A model generated the notes under the pieces. It saw only the letters and a list, made by a program, of their open reading frames with translations, did not search any database and was not told the origin of the DNA. This document shows, one piece after another, positions 1 to 39,249 of a DNA stretch of 64,000 bases. This DNA is from Anas platyrhynchos (taxonomy: Eukaryota; Chordata; Aves; Anseriformes; Anatidae), in NCBI RefSeq assembly GCF_047663525.1, contig NC_092606.1, forward strand, positions 1,619,501-1,683,500. Reading direction: 5' to 3'. How positions within the stretch are numbered: position 1 is the first letter of the stretch; every line of letters starts with the position of its first letter. Position numbers and translations under genes: made by a program.

Positions 1-42
1 TTCATTTTTTTAAAATAATCTATTTTTTTTTTTTTTTTACAG

Positions 43-9755
<9,713 letters not shown>

Positions 9756-10170
9756 ACAGGAGCACCTGTTTCAGTGGCTGGTAACTTGCACATCTGATTG
9801 CACACAGAAGAAACACACGGGTTGGAATTGTGCAGGCCATCCAAAAGAAAAGTTTCCTGTTGTTGGTGTTAAACAATTTGTTTTGAACTTTATTCATTCA
9901 TAACACCTCATAAAACGTTTTTTAAACTTTTGTTTTGAACGGACTCTTCAAATCATCCTCACTTGGTTTTGTTTGTACCTGTTACAGTGTTACCTCTGGG
10001 GAAACAAATGTCCTTTCTTTGTATGTTTTATAAAAACAGCCTCTTCTATGAGCTTACCTGAAAGCCCTTTGTTACTGTTGCTGCTATATTCAAAATCACA
10101 TTTGTAAGGGAGGGATCTGGCAGAATTTTGTTTTTCTAAGCACTGCAATAAACCCGAATATGCCAATATT
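9756..10170 (+). other. HEATR6: HEATR6 3' UTR
   Basis: Non-coding AT-rich sequence follows the stop codon at 9753-9755 and ends just after the AATAAA signal at 10147-10152, which is followed by a T/G-rich stretch. The UTR is therefore only about 400 nt. Confidence 0.8.
10147..10152 (+). terminator. HEATR6: HEATR6 polyadenylation signal AATAAA
   Basis: Canonical AATAAA about 390 nt after the HEATR6 stop codon, with T/G-rich DNA downstream. No other canonical signal lies between the stop and this point. Confidence 0.8.
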
Positions 10171-13100
10171 TGAATAACAGCTTAGAGCAAACATGCTTTG
10201 CCTTTAACTGTCTATTCCTGGTGTCTTACACCTGGCCTCCCCCTCCCTGCTGCCTTCTTTCCTCCTGTCTTCCCAAACCCCAGCTCCGTGGCTCCAGGTG
10301 GGTGGTACTGCACTGCCTAGGCCAGAAAATTCAAACTAGCTCCTCTGAGCTGAGCAGAGGCTGGAGTTTTCACTCTTAAACCAGCTACTGTCGGGGTCTG
10401 CCACCTTTTTGTGGGATGTGTTGTGATGTTCTAAACCTCGGGTGGCTTTGCGTGTGTTGCTGAAGTTCTGTTCTTCCCCTTCCTTCAGGATTATGTGACT
10501 TTGTTTGATCTGTGCTTACTGCGCTGATAGCCGGCAGAGGACGGAGCTCTGTGATGTTGCCAGGGACAAATCAATACCTCCAGGAATTAGCCCGTCTGTG
10601 AGGCACTTGGAGAGTTAAGTGCCTCTGCTGTCCTAACCTCTGCATGGATGTTTGAACAGAGTTCAGTGCAAGCCCTCGCTGTCATAAAAGCTCTTTGGGA
10701 TACACAATTTGTCCGCTTTGTGTTTTCCATCCTCGCTCTTGCCACAGGTTTCAGTGGGCCTCAAGTATTTGAGTATCTGAAACCCCTTCAGATTAATGGA
10801 GCCCCGTCTAGGAGCCTTTTTCACTGGATGTGCCAAGAAGTGGCTGCTCCTCCCCGTGCAGCAGGAGCAGTCCCCGTGCTTTGAAGTGCTGAGCAGTGGC
10901 CTGGGCTGGAGGCTGAGGAGGAGTGTGGTAGAGCCTGCGCTCTGCAGCTGTGCTTTGTCACCGTTGGCATCAGGATGGTGGCAGGATTGCTTGCCAAGGC
11001 TTGGTGGGAGCCCTAGAGCTTTGTTTTTTTTTTTTTTTTTTATTAAAAATTGTGAGGTTTGTCTGCATCCCAAAACACCTCCTGGCATCTGAGACGTGGA
11101 CTTGTGCTCTGAGCAGCCCTGTGCGAGTGATGGGGGCAAAGCGAGTGATGGGAGGGTGGAGCAGCTGCAAGGATTTGGGTCTAATTTGTGGGTAACAGCT
11201 AAAAAACTGCTGTGTGGGCTGGGCAGGGGTTGATTACAGGGCTCAGCTGTGCCTGGCCCCAGCCCCTCGGCCTGTCTTTGGCTTCTGGTGGTGCCCGGGT
11301 CCAGCCCTGAGGGTGCTGGAGCAGGGCTGGGTGGTTTCTCCTGCCAGATCCCGCTGCAGTCGGAGGTCAGTGGTGTCTCGCTGCGTCCTTTCCTGTCCCC
11401 TGGTGCTGTGGGGAGGGCCCCGCTCGCCCTGTGCCTCCTGCTCACTGTTGGTCCTCGACCAGGGCCTGGCAGAGCACGAGGTGCTCGGTGCTGGCAAGAG
11501 GCAGCACCTTCCCCACCAGAGCCAGGGATTTATGGTGCTGCCTCTTTATTGTGGTGTTTACAAGCCAGGCGCTTTATATGTTTTCCTACGAATAGTTTCA
11601 AGGAGAAGGCAATTACCTTATCGCACGCAGCCTGATTTACAGCCGAGGTGCCGAGGGACATTGGAGCTCCACATGGGCTCTGAAAGGCAACCCACCGCAG
11701 GGTCAGGGGCTGGGGGAGAACAAGGGGGCTCCAGGGGCTGAGCCCCCGGGACCCCCTGTGGGCTCTCCTAGCACCAGCACCTTTTTTTTTTTTTCTCCTT
11801 TTCCTCGCCGTGCCCCAGGAGCAGCGACCCAGCGCGTTCAAAGCTCAGCGTGCAGCTCAGGCCCTTCAGCCCCCCCTCCCCTTTATTTTTTTTAAATTTT
11901 ATATTTTTTTGACTTGCATTACCTGGTAAGTGACCACCCAGCCTCCTGCCCCGGAGCTCGCACAGCCCCCATGGCAGCGGGCACCCCGTGGTGGCACCAG
12001 ACCCCTGTTTGCCCTGGGCCCTTGGCACACCGAGCTCCTTGCAGGTGCCCTGGTCTAATTGGGGAGCAGCCGTGAGCCCTGTGCCACGCTCCCCCTCCGC
12101 TTTCAGACTTTTTATCCCCTTTCCAGTAACCTCAGAGCAAAGCAACCCCTGAGCTGCCCCCTCCTGCACCACGGAGGGGACCCTGCGTGTGCCAGCGCGC
12201 CTGGGGCTGGCCCCGGGGGGGTGCCCGGGGGCCACCGCTGCCCCCTCCCAAGGCCGGGGTCCCCTCAGAGCTGTGCCCAACGCTCCCAAAAACCTGGGGG
12301 CGGCCGGAGCGCGCCCCCCCCAGCCCCCGAGCCGCGAGGTGGCGCCACGGGCACGAGCAGCGCGGCCACGGGCAGCAGCAGCCGGGGGCGCACGAGGGGC
12401 GTGGGGGTCCCCACTTCGGGGCTATGGGGACGCGCGGGGGTCCCCCTTGCAGGGGGTGTTGGGCGCGTGGGGTGCAGGGTTCCCCCTTACAGGGCTGGTG
12501 GCTGTGCAGGGGGACCCCCTTTGTAGGGTGCATGGGGTGTGGGACCCCCCACAGGGTGCGGGACCCCTCGTAGGGTGTGGGTGCTTCTTGCCCGTGCCCC
12601 CCCTTGGAGGTTCCCACTGGGGCCCACGCTGGGCACGCCAGGATCCAAGCGGGGCCGCTGCGAGGGCGCAGGCGTTTTCCCGCGTGTAATAAACGGCACC
12701 TTTCTTCTCCCCGTGTAAAACCCCGGGGTGGGGCAGATCCTTATCGCCGGGGCCCCCAGGATCACAAGCGCGGGGCGGCAGGAAGGCACCCGCTGCGGGG
12801 AGCCACCAGGATGCCCCTTGGGGAGCGCGGGTGCTCCGAGAGGCCCGAGAGCAGGAGGGCTGCCCCTGGCCTCGCTGCTCCTCTCCCTGCGAGGGAACAG
12901 GGGGCTCTCGGCCCCTCCGTTAGGGTGCCGGGGTGGTGGGGTCACAGCGGCAGTGCCAAGCACCGTGGGGCACGGGGGCTGCGGTAACGGCACGGGGCAC
13001 ACCGCAGCCAGGGGTGGCTTCCAGTGGCAGGCTCAGAGGGCAGAGGCTGGTCCTGGGTTCACGCCCGCTGTCTGCCCTGTAAAAAATGGCTCCATGCTAT

Positions 13101-13700
13101 CTCGCAGGCCGTCCCTCCCTGGGACCCGCTAATTCGGTGATTTTTATCCTGTCTGTTTTTCCTTCTCTCCCTCCCTGCCCTGCTGCAACCTCTGTCAGTC
13201 CTCCTCGGGGCGGCCCCGGGGTCGCCGCTGATGGATGGCCCCCAGCAGGACAAGACCCCGGGGGGCAGCCGGGACCCCGGGCACGGGCAGCACCAGGCAG
13301 GGCTCGGAGATCCCCGAGGAGCCGAGGCCACGTCTCCTCCCCGAGCCTCTCCCACACGCCGGTAGCCCTCGCTGCCCTGGGGGGTCCTGCAGCTCCCCGG
13401 GAGCCCAGTCTGGTATTTCAGTCTAGACGTGCTGGCATTTTTTCAGTCCCGCAGATTTCCGCGATGGCCCGGGCACGCCGGGTGCGCTGGCACGGGGTTG
13501 GTGCCAGGTGGGGGCTCCGTGGGGGCAGAGGCACCGGGGGGAGACGCGGAGAGGCCACGGGGGGCCGGGAGAGGGAGCGACCAAGGAGCCCGGTGCCCGC
13601 TCCCCACCGCCGGCTCCCTTGGGGGCAGGAGAAAGGTTTGAGCCGAGAGGGGGGAGAGAAAACTGTGCAAAATGTGAAATCTGCTCATAAAACCAGGCTC
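10171..13700. other. HEATR6-HNF1B intergenic DNA, proximal part: no gene seen
   Basis: Non-coding by inspection: open frames here are short, overlap on both strands and have no recognisable protein. Composition shifts from AT-rich to strongly GC-rich around 11-12.3 kb. Homopolymer T runs at 11023-11041 and 11781-11794 are the only simple repeats of note. The block at 12180-13000 is very GC-rich, with many G and C runs and direct repeats of a roughly 'gggtcccc' kind. I see no convincing promoter, exon or repeat family. Confidence 0.6.
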
Positions 13701-14214
13701 GCTGGGTGGGAAACTTGCCGCATCTTGCTTGAGCATTGGCCCGGGCCGCATGGGACCGGGGTCGGGCTCACACGAGGAGCTTCACTCCGCAGCCGCTGCC
13801 TTCGCCGCTACCCAGGGCCATGCACCCGGCGGGGTTGGGCTGGGTAAATACCATGGGGAGCCCGGCTCGGGGCTGCCGGAAACATCGCCGTGCCTCAGGG
13901 CTCAGCACCAGGCCCGGCGGCGATGCCGAGCACCGGGAGGCCGCTGCCCTCGGCCCCAGGACGGTGCCGTCCTCGCCACCTGCCCCGGTGCGCTCCGGAC
14001 CCTCCCGGCTCCGAGCCCCGGCCCCAAACCCGCGGACAAAGGCGGCTTTGAGGGACCCCACGGGGCCGGCCTTGCTTGGGCGGCCTCTGAAATGTGTGAA
14101 ATTCGGCTTTTTGCCGGGCTTCTTCCTGAAGCGGAACTGTTCTCAGAGAAACATTCCCCTCCGCCGGCCCTAATGGCTTTTCTCTGTGCGCCCGCATTAA
14201 TGAACGCGAGGCCC

Positions 14215-14365
14215 AGCCTAATCGGAGGGAAGCCATGCAAGTAATTGCTTGAATTTTTAATTCGGGGTTATGATAGGGGAATCAAAGTCACGCTGCAGCC
14301 GCCGAGGCCGCCGCGGTTCCGCGCCATTGACCGCTGCAATTTTCTTTTGATTTTTGCCCTCCCCT
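14215..14365. promoter_or_regulatory. Enhancer-like islet upstream of HNF1B
   Basis: An AT-richer islet inside strongly GC-rich intergenic DNA. It contains AAGTAATTGCTT, TTTTAATTC, an AATCAAAG TCF/LEF-type site at about 14279-14286 and CAATTTTC/TTTGATTTTT stretches. Sharp local composition and clustered homeodomain/TCF cores are typical of conserved developmental enhancers. No alignment was available, so this is an inference. Confidence 0.3.
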
Positions 14366-15159
14366 CTCCCCCACGGCCCGGCACGGACCCCGCTGGGGGC
14401 CAGGACCCGGGGCCGCCCCCGTCCTGGGGAGAAAAGGGTCTGGGGTGGTCTCGGTGCGTGGCCGGGCTGGGGCCCTGCTGTGGTGTCCTGTGAACAAGTG
14501 TCCGAAGGGGTCTGCTCGCCTTGCACAGCCCCAGCTGTGCTTCCCCACACTGCCCACGGGCCGCTGGGGTTTATTTTCCTTTTTCCATCGTGGCCACGCT
14601 CATCCTCATCCCAGGACCCCTGCCTGCCCAAAAGGGGCACCACCAACGTGTGCCGAGGGGCTGGTGACACGGGCACGGCACAGCTGGGGGGGGCTCGGGG
14701 GCACCCAGGGACTGGGGCTCGGGGCTGGGGGGGCCCTCGGTGCTCCTCCGGCATCCCCCGGCGGAGGCACGGCGCCGTTGCTTTTGTTTTCCCAGCAAAC
14801 AAGCCCTCCTCCCGCGCTGGTTCCAGCTCGCTTCCCTCCTCTTTGTCTTAAAATTAATAAAAAGTCAGCGGACGAGGGGCTGCTCGATAAAGCAGAATGG
14901 CACGCTCAAAATGTGTGCCCCGCGTGGGGACACAGCGCTGTGGGAAGCAAGGACGCCTCCCTGCCCGGCACGGGGTCCCGGGACCCTGCCGTGCCGGTGG
15001 GGCCGTGCCGAGGCCGGGCTGTGCCACGCACGCACCACGGGGCTGCTCGGCCACATTTGGGGCCAGGGCTCCTCTTGGGGAGCCTCTCGGACATGGGCTC
15101 AGCCTCGTGACCCCCTGTTTGGGGTTTGGGCCGCTGTTGTGGTGTTCTTTGTGCCGCGA

Positions 15160-15320
15160 TTCCTCGGGAGATAGCATTGTTTGCTGTGACACGTAAGCCC
15201 GGTGACAATATGCAAGGGCTCTGGCACTGATTTCATTTGCACTGCTCCGAGCTCTCCTAGCTCGCCCCGGTTTCAATGTCTTTTTATAGCCCCGCAGAAC
15301 TTGTTTTGCTGTACCAGTGA
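15160..15320. promoter_or_regulatory. Enhancer-like islet upstream of HNF1B
   Basis: AT-richer islet in GC-rich flanks with a CATTGTTTG (SOX-like) core, CACTGATTTCATTTGCA and a near-octamer ATATGCAA. It has no coding potential. Inferred regulatory on composition and motif density only. Confidence 0.27.
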
Positions 15321-15679
15321 AGCATAACCCGAGTGTGGGCTGGGAGCTGCAGGGGACACGAGTGTAGTTTGGGATGGGTGCTCGGTCACGTTCGCACCCA
15401 CCCGTGCCACCGAGGGTCCCCGCTCCCCCTGGGGGTGCTCAGATGCAGCACCCACCCCCAGCTCCAGCCCTGGGGAGGCTGTGGGAAGCCCCTGGGCTCC
15501 AAAAAATGGGGGTCCCAGCCCCGGGGACCCCAAGAGAGGGCAGGGGGCACGTGGCTGGGCTGTGAGCGTGGCACAGCACAGGGGGATGCCGAGCAGTGCC
15601 GGGGGGGGGGGGTGGCTGTCTGCGAGGAGCGCCGCTGTGCCCCCCTGAGAGCACCAAAGCCCCTGCGAAGGACAGGGGG

Positions 15680-15835
15680 GCGAAGCTGGATTATGAAAGT
15701 GTTTCTTTGCTTTGCTTTTGAGAAAAGGAGAACTTCAAAGGGGCCCATTTATCACCAGACAAAGAGAGTCGCGAGTTATTTGCAAAGCGTAAGGGAGAAG
15801 CATTAATTATGGGAGTGCAGACAAACGCTGCTGCC
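15680..15835. promoter_or_regulatory. Enhancer-like islet upstream of HNF1B with ATTAATTA and TTTGCAAAG cores
   Basis: An abrupt AT-rich islet immediately after a GC-rich block with a run of 12 G at 15601-15612. It holds CTTTGCTTTG, CTTCAAAGG, TTATTTGCAAAGCG and ATTAATTA (15802-15809), cores for TCF/HNF4-like and homeodomain proteins. Inferred to be a conserved non-coding element. Confidence 0.33.
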
Positions 15836-16429
15836 GGCTGTCCCCCTGCCCACCCCTCCGCCACCTCCCCGTGCCCACGGGCTCGTGGCCGTGGCCCTGC
15901 TGCCACCACGTCCCCAGCTCGTGCCTCGCCACCTCTCCACGGTGGCAGGCGGGGTCCCCGCTGCGAAGCACCTGCACGCGCTTGACCTGGCGCCTGGCTC
16001 AGCACCCCCTCGGCCACGTCTGCTCCCCTCGTCTGGCTTGGTGGCCTTGGGGTTTGCTCTGTCCTGGGGACCACGAGCATGCAGCTGGTGGCCGGGCTGT
16101 GGCAGGGGACAGGGATGGGGAAGAGGACAGCAGGCAGGGCTTGGTGCGGAGCTGGGCACCCACCAGACCTCTCCGACTGAGCACGGTCCCTAAAAGGGAA
16201 GCGGGAGCACAGCTTCATCGGCCACCTGGGAGGGAGAGGATGAGGAGCAAGCACATTTACCTCCCAACCCAAAGTGCCAGTAGCCCTGGGTGCCCCTTGA
16301 AGGCTGGCAGCAGGGGCGGCAGTGCCTGTGCCACCGTCCCGGTGGCTGTCACCACCTCTCCACCACCCAGCGCCGGGCAGGGCGCACAGCTCTGCCTTTC
16401 ATGTCTGAGCCCTCCCGAAACCACAGCTT

Positions 16430-16780
16430 CCCCTCGCCGCTGCGCGGGGATCAAACGCGGGTCATATTTAATAAAGGTGGGGATGGGAGAAGGCTACAAA
16501 ACATTACGTCACCCTCGCTGTGGGGGAGGCGGAGGCAGGCAGGGAATGCGAAAATCTCGGCGCAAGTGGGGGCAGAGGAGAAAAAAATATCGGCGAGGGG
16601 ACTTAATGGCCTTGTTTTGGTGGGAACTCTTTTGCCCACTGCCCACGAGGTCAGAGGCGGTGTGTCTGCACGCGCTCAGGCGTTAAATGAAACTGGAAGA
16701 AAAAATGAGAGGCATATACAAAATGCGTAAGCGCGTCCATGGCAGAATTCCCCCGGCGCCCCGTGAGTCACGGCGCTGCG
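16430..16780. promoter_or_regulatory. Enhancer-like islet upstream of HNF1B with CRE-type and AP-1 sites
   Basis: Contains a TTTAATAAAGG stretch, a TTACGTCA CRE/ATF-type site at 16504-16511 and a perfect 13-bp palindrome centred on TGAGTCA at 16761-16773 (AP-1/TRE core, also a possible MAF-family site). About 2.4 kb upstream of the HNF1B ATG. Regulatory role is inferred. Confidence 0.3.
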
Positions 16781-17329
16781 CCCGGCTCGCCCGTCGTGTC
16801 GGAGAAATCCCCGCCCGGCGGCGCTGGGGATTGAGGATGGTCCTGGGGGCACAGCCCCCACGTCCCCAGGGTGCGTGGGCGAGGGTGGGCGCGGGGCAGT
16901 GCCGGGGGGACCATGAGATGTGGTCACAGGGAGCTGGGAGCAAAGTCCCCTGTGCCACAGCCCTGCCCACGCCCGACCCCGTGGGGCTTCAGGCTCCAGA
17001 CTGGGAGCCTGGGTGGTGCTGCAGATGTTGGGGGAGCGGGTGGCGAGGCTGCCAGCCCCCCCAGGGCACCCTGAGCCTCCTGTGGCACACAGGCTGGCTG
17101 CCTGTGGGTGGTTTCAGGGGGCTCGTGGGCATCCTGAAAAATTGTGTGCAGGATGGTGTGGAGGTGGCCACGGAGCCGGGCTGCAGCGGGGAGAGCTGTC
17201 CTCTGTTCCCAGCCCTGGTCAGCTCCACGTGAGAGCTCGGGGTGATGCTCACACTGGGCCAGTGCCTTCCCCTGGCTGGGAAACTATGTGCTCCCAGCCC
17301 CACGGGGCACCCGGCGGCCCCCCGAGCCG

Positions 17330-17640
17330 TAATGACCACGATCTTCTGCTGAGAGGAGTTAATGAGCTGTGCCGGACAACGATGGGAACGGGCCGATTGC
17401 AATAAGGCTCCTGACACCGCTCGGAGGAGCTGGGCGTGGAGGAAGGGGGAAGAGCAATAGGGTGAGAGAGATGGACCAGAAAACAATATCCACTTCATTA
17501 GCCAGGTGCTTCCAAATGTGTGGAAATAGGACAAGGTCCAGGTCACCCACTGTGACAGAACATGATTATCATGCGATGCCATGAAGCTGTGCAAAGACCA
17601 AGTCAAAGCTCACTAGCCCACTTGAAAGAGATGAGGGGAG
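17330..17640. promoter_or_regulatory. Enhancer-like islet upstream of HNF1B with HNF1/HNF4-type cores
   Basis: Islet with GAGTTAATGAG (HNF1 half-site GTTAAT), GATTGCAATAAG, AACAATATCC (SOX-like), an AGGTCCAGGTCA nuclear-receptor repeat with no spacer, and CAAAGACCA at 17592-17600, one mismatch from the HNF4 core CAAAGTCCA. About 1.6-1.9 kb upstream of the ATG. HNF4 and HNF1 factors cross-regulate in liver, gut and kidney, which makes the combination plausible. Functional status is inferred. Confidence 0.33.
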
Positions 17641-19035
17641 CTTCCCGGAGCCCGAGCCAGGCTGTTCCCAGGCTGGGTCGGGGTCGTGGGCAGGTGGGCA
17701 CGGCCCTGGGTGCTCAGCACGGCTCCTCCACTGAGCCTTTGGCTGGGGGGCACCGGGTCTAAGCCCAAATCCTGGTGATGGGAGACCTGGCGGGTACCTC
17801 CCAGAGTGGGGTCAGTCACCCAGCCCCTGGTCCCTGCACCCCATAAAGCCAGGGAGGCTCCTGCAGTGGGGTGCTGAGCCCCTCGGAGCTGCCTGGAGCT
17901 GGGACGGGGCTTTTGGGGTCTTTTCAGCTCCCTTCCATAGCTGTGCTGGCGCCTGCGGAGAACCTCCGCAGAGCCATGGCGCACACATCCACCAGCCACC
18001 TCCCAGGCACGCAGGGAGGTTTCCTGCTCCATTTGGGGACACCCTTGACCCCCAGCCCTGCTGCCCCCAGCCCTTGGCTGCCAAGGTGCTGCGCTGCCCT
18101 CCTGGCCCCCGACTCCCACCCCCAGGCTGCTCCTGCACCTTTGGGGCCAAAACTGCCCCACGGCCTCGTCCTCTGGCGCTCCAGAGCCGAAGGGACCAGG
18201 CTGACAGCACTTTGGTGGGGCCGGGGGTGACGGGGGGAGGTTTGGGACATTGCCTGGTCCCCCGTGGTGGGTCCAGGAGCCCTGCACATCGTTCTCGGTG
18301 GTGTGGTGCTGCCTCTCCTGCCCTCCCGTCTGCTTTGGGTTCGGTGAATTTGTTGAGTTTTTGGCACTGTGTTCACTGGGTGAGGGCAGCGCTTTGCGCT
18401 CAGGTCCCGGGGTTTGGGTTTCCCCCTCTGCCCACTCCCAGCCCTGCCCCCTGCTCCCCCCGCGGCTCTCAGGGCTCCGTGGGGGCTCCGTGTCCCCGAG
18501 CACCCCATCCCCGCACCTCCCCATTGCTAACCCGCCGCGGGTCCCCCCAAAAACCCCATCCGAAGGGCGGCGTGTCCGCACCCAGCCCCTCCTGCCGGCC
18601 GGCGGCGCCCCGACGGGACCCCCGCGGCGGAGAGCCCTGGGGTCCCGCAGCCCGGGGGGAGCCCGAAGAGCCCCGGACGAGGACGGAGGGGGCCCGGGGC
18701 CGCCGTCGGGGCGTTGCGGAGCGCGGCCGGGGCCGCCCCGACGGGGGGCACGGGGCTCGGCACCCCGACGGCCGCCGGGGCTCCGGGCCTCCCGCTGCCG
18801 GCCGCGCCGTCGGGGCTCCCCGGGGCCGCTCCGCCGCCCTCCCCGCGGCCGCTCCGCTGCTCCTGGGCCTCCGTTTTTGCCTCTCCGGGCAAAGTCCGTC
18901 CCAACGCGGCCGATAAGGGCCGGGCCGAGCCGAGCCGGGCGCGGGGGCCGGGCCGCGACGGGCGGGCGGGCGGGGACGCGGGGTCCGGGCGGCGGCCGCC
19001 CCCGCTGCTGCCGGAGGAGAGGCCTCCCGGCGCTG

Positions 19036-19055
19036 ATTTGCATAAGGTATATTGC
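19036..19055 (+). promoter_or_regulatory. HNF1B: Octamer ATTTGCAT next to TATA-like element, HNF1B core promoter candidate
   Basis: A perfect octamer ATTTGCAT lies at 19036-19043, followed by TATATT at 19048-19053, about 160-175 bp upstream of the ATG. This is the only AT-rich dozen bases within roughly 700 bp of CpG island, so it stands out. Octamer-type sites have been described in the mammalian HNF1B proximal promoter, as I recall. The start of transcription is not visible directly. Confidence 0.5.
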
Positions 19056-19135
19056 CTAATGGAGGCCGGCATGGCTTGGTAGAGGGCGGCCGGGGCGGAG
19101 CGGAGCTGCGGCGGAGCGGCAGGTGCCGGGGGCAG

Positions 19136-19162
19136 CCGGGCCGGGCCGGGCCGGGCCGGGCC
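19136..19162 (+). repeat. HNF1B: (CCGGG)5 pentanucleotide repeat in predicted HNF1B 5' UTR
   Basis: Five tandem CCGGG units plus CC, ending about 48 bp before the start codon. Runs of three G every five bases could fold as a G-quadruplex or stable stem in the leader. Confidence 0.8.
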
Positions 19163-19210
19163 AAAAGAGGGGAGAGAGGCGGGAGCCCCCCCCGGGAGCC
19201 CCCCGGGACC

Positions 19211-37357
<18,147 letters not shown>

Positions 37358-39245
37358 TGCTCCACACCTCGCTGCCTTTGCACATAGCAACGGGAACTTT
37401 ATTTTCCACAACATCCCGCGGGCGACCCGCACGCCGAGCCGCAGAGAAGCCCAGCGCCGCAGCGAGGAGCCCACTGCCCCGACACGGAGCCGGAGGCTCA
37501 GCACCCCGCCGGGACCAGCCCGAGCCCCATCCGTGGGCACCTGCCCAGGGACCGCGCCTCTCCTCCCCTCCGCGCAGTATTTCCGAGATGTGTCTTGAGG
37601 ATTTTTTTTATTTTTTATCATTTTTTTTTATTTTTTTTTTCTGAAGTATTCGCCTTCCAAGAGGCCGTTGGCTCTCCCGAGGGAATAGGAAGGAGCTGCC
37701 CTGAGAGGTGGCAGCAGGGGAGGACGGATGGTATTTAAGTTACACTCCTCTGCCCGACGGACTGAGAGGGACTTGGGTCTGTTACTTGGCGCTCGGAAGG
37801 AGGAATCGCGTGAGCTGTTGAACTGAGCCAGTTAAACTGTAAATATAGGTACAGTCTGCTCCATCCTCACCTGTCCCCACTCCTATACATAAAGATTTAT
37901 ATAAAAGAAGTAAATTTTGTCCAATGGATGTAAACTACTGTAATTAAGTGCAATTCCCCCATCTGTATATATTGGTCCTGAACCTCCTCTCTCCCTTTTT
38001 TTTTTTTTTTTTTTTGGTAAAGGTCAGAGCTGAGTACGCTGTTGGTTTTGTATTTCCCTTCTTCCTTTCAATGAGCCAGCCCACAAGGAAAGCCCTGTGC
38101 CTGTGTGAGGACACCGGTCCAGCAGCACCAGTCCACACGTGTGTGTCCCCCCCCCGGCACGGTGCTGGTGCTGAGCACAGCCCCAGCAGCTGGCTGCTGA
38201 TGGCCAGAGCCTGGGCAACCCCAAAAACTCGGGGGCTGCCTGATTTGGGGGGCACAAAGACGGGCTGCTGTGGGGTGGGGAAGCACTGCCACGCTGCCGG
38301 GAAGCTCAGAGCACCGGCGGCTGCCAGGGGAGCCCGTGGCTCTTGTGCTGTGCGAGGGGATGTGGCAGCAGGAGGTGCTGGTGGGATCGTCCTCAGACGG
38401 GGTTTGGAGACCCTCTGCCTCTCCTCCTCTCCGTGGGATGTGGCTGGGATGGGTGCCCGGTCACTGCCTCGTCTCCTGCCCAGAAAGCAGCCAGTGTAGG
38501 TGCCTTATTTTCCGCTGCTGCTGCTGAGCCTGGCTGGCTCCCCCCTCAGCAGTAACCACGGTGCTCTCGCCGTGGCAGCGTCGCCTCCGAGAGGTGCTGA
38601 AGAAGCAGGCTGGAAGAGCCCTGAGTTCCCACAGACCCAAATTCCTCCCTGCTCACTCTGGATTGAGGGCACGGGATGTTTCCTGCACCCCGGCAGCCTC
38701 AGACCACCGGTCCCAGGGCTGCCTCCCCCCGCCTGCGGTGGCTCCCAGAGGACAGGCTTCGAAGGACCATCTCCAGCTTGTGGCTCAGCCCAGCTCCACG
38801 GCGAGGGCACGTCCCAGCTCTGCACCCACTGGTGTGGTTTAGGTGCCCAACTTTCCAGAACTGTGGGAGCCGCACACGGCATCGCCTCACTTCCCACGGG
38901 ACAGAAGCACCTCCGTGCACAAACCCCTTCAGAAATGGATCTCCCCAGTTGTTCATTTTTTTCCTTATCTTTGCCACGTGTGCCAACTGCTGAGGGTGCT
39001 TTAGAGAGGTGAAGAGCAGAGGAGGTGCCTGTGGACGGATGATGACTGCTCAGAAAAACACTGGATGCTTTCTTTGGGGCAAGAAAGACTTTTCCTGTGT
39101 GTCTGTACAGTGTCTGGCACGGTGGGACCCTCTGCTGGGACTGATGGGAGCTGCCCTATGGTGAATAAGTCACCACGAATTGGAGACCAATATTCAGAAT
39201 GACGTCTAATTTAATGTATACCATAATTAAACACCATTTCTTCCT
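37358..39245 (+). other. HNF1B: HNF1B 3' UTR (predicted)
   Basis: Begins after the TGA at 37355-37357. The stretch 37740-38000 is AT-richer and holds two Pumilio-type sites, TGTAAATA (37838-37845) and TGTATATA (37964-37971). T-runs are at 37605-37640 and 38000-38017. The first plausible poly(A) signal is ATTAAA at 39226-39231, so a UTR of about 1.9 kb is predicted; the 3' end is uncertain. Confidence 0.55.
39226..39231 (+). terminator. HNF1B: Candidate HNF1B polyadenylation signal ATTAAA
   Basis: ATTAAA, the commonest variant signal, in an AT-rich tract about 1.87 kb after the stop. No AATAAA was found between the stop codon and this point. Confidence 0.5.
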
Positions 39246-39249
39246 ACTC

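Noticed and set aside
10663-14802. Many overlapping 100-260 codon frames on both strands in the HEATR6-HNF1B interval
   Set aside because: GC-rich, low-complexity, mutually overlapping and without conserved motifs or splice logic.
37600-37645. T/A-rich tract after the HNF1B stop as a poly(A) site
   Set aside because: It contains no AATAAA or ATTAAA on the sense strand, and constrained-looking UTR sequence continues downstream.
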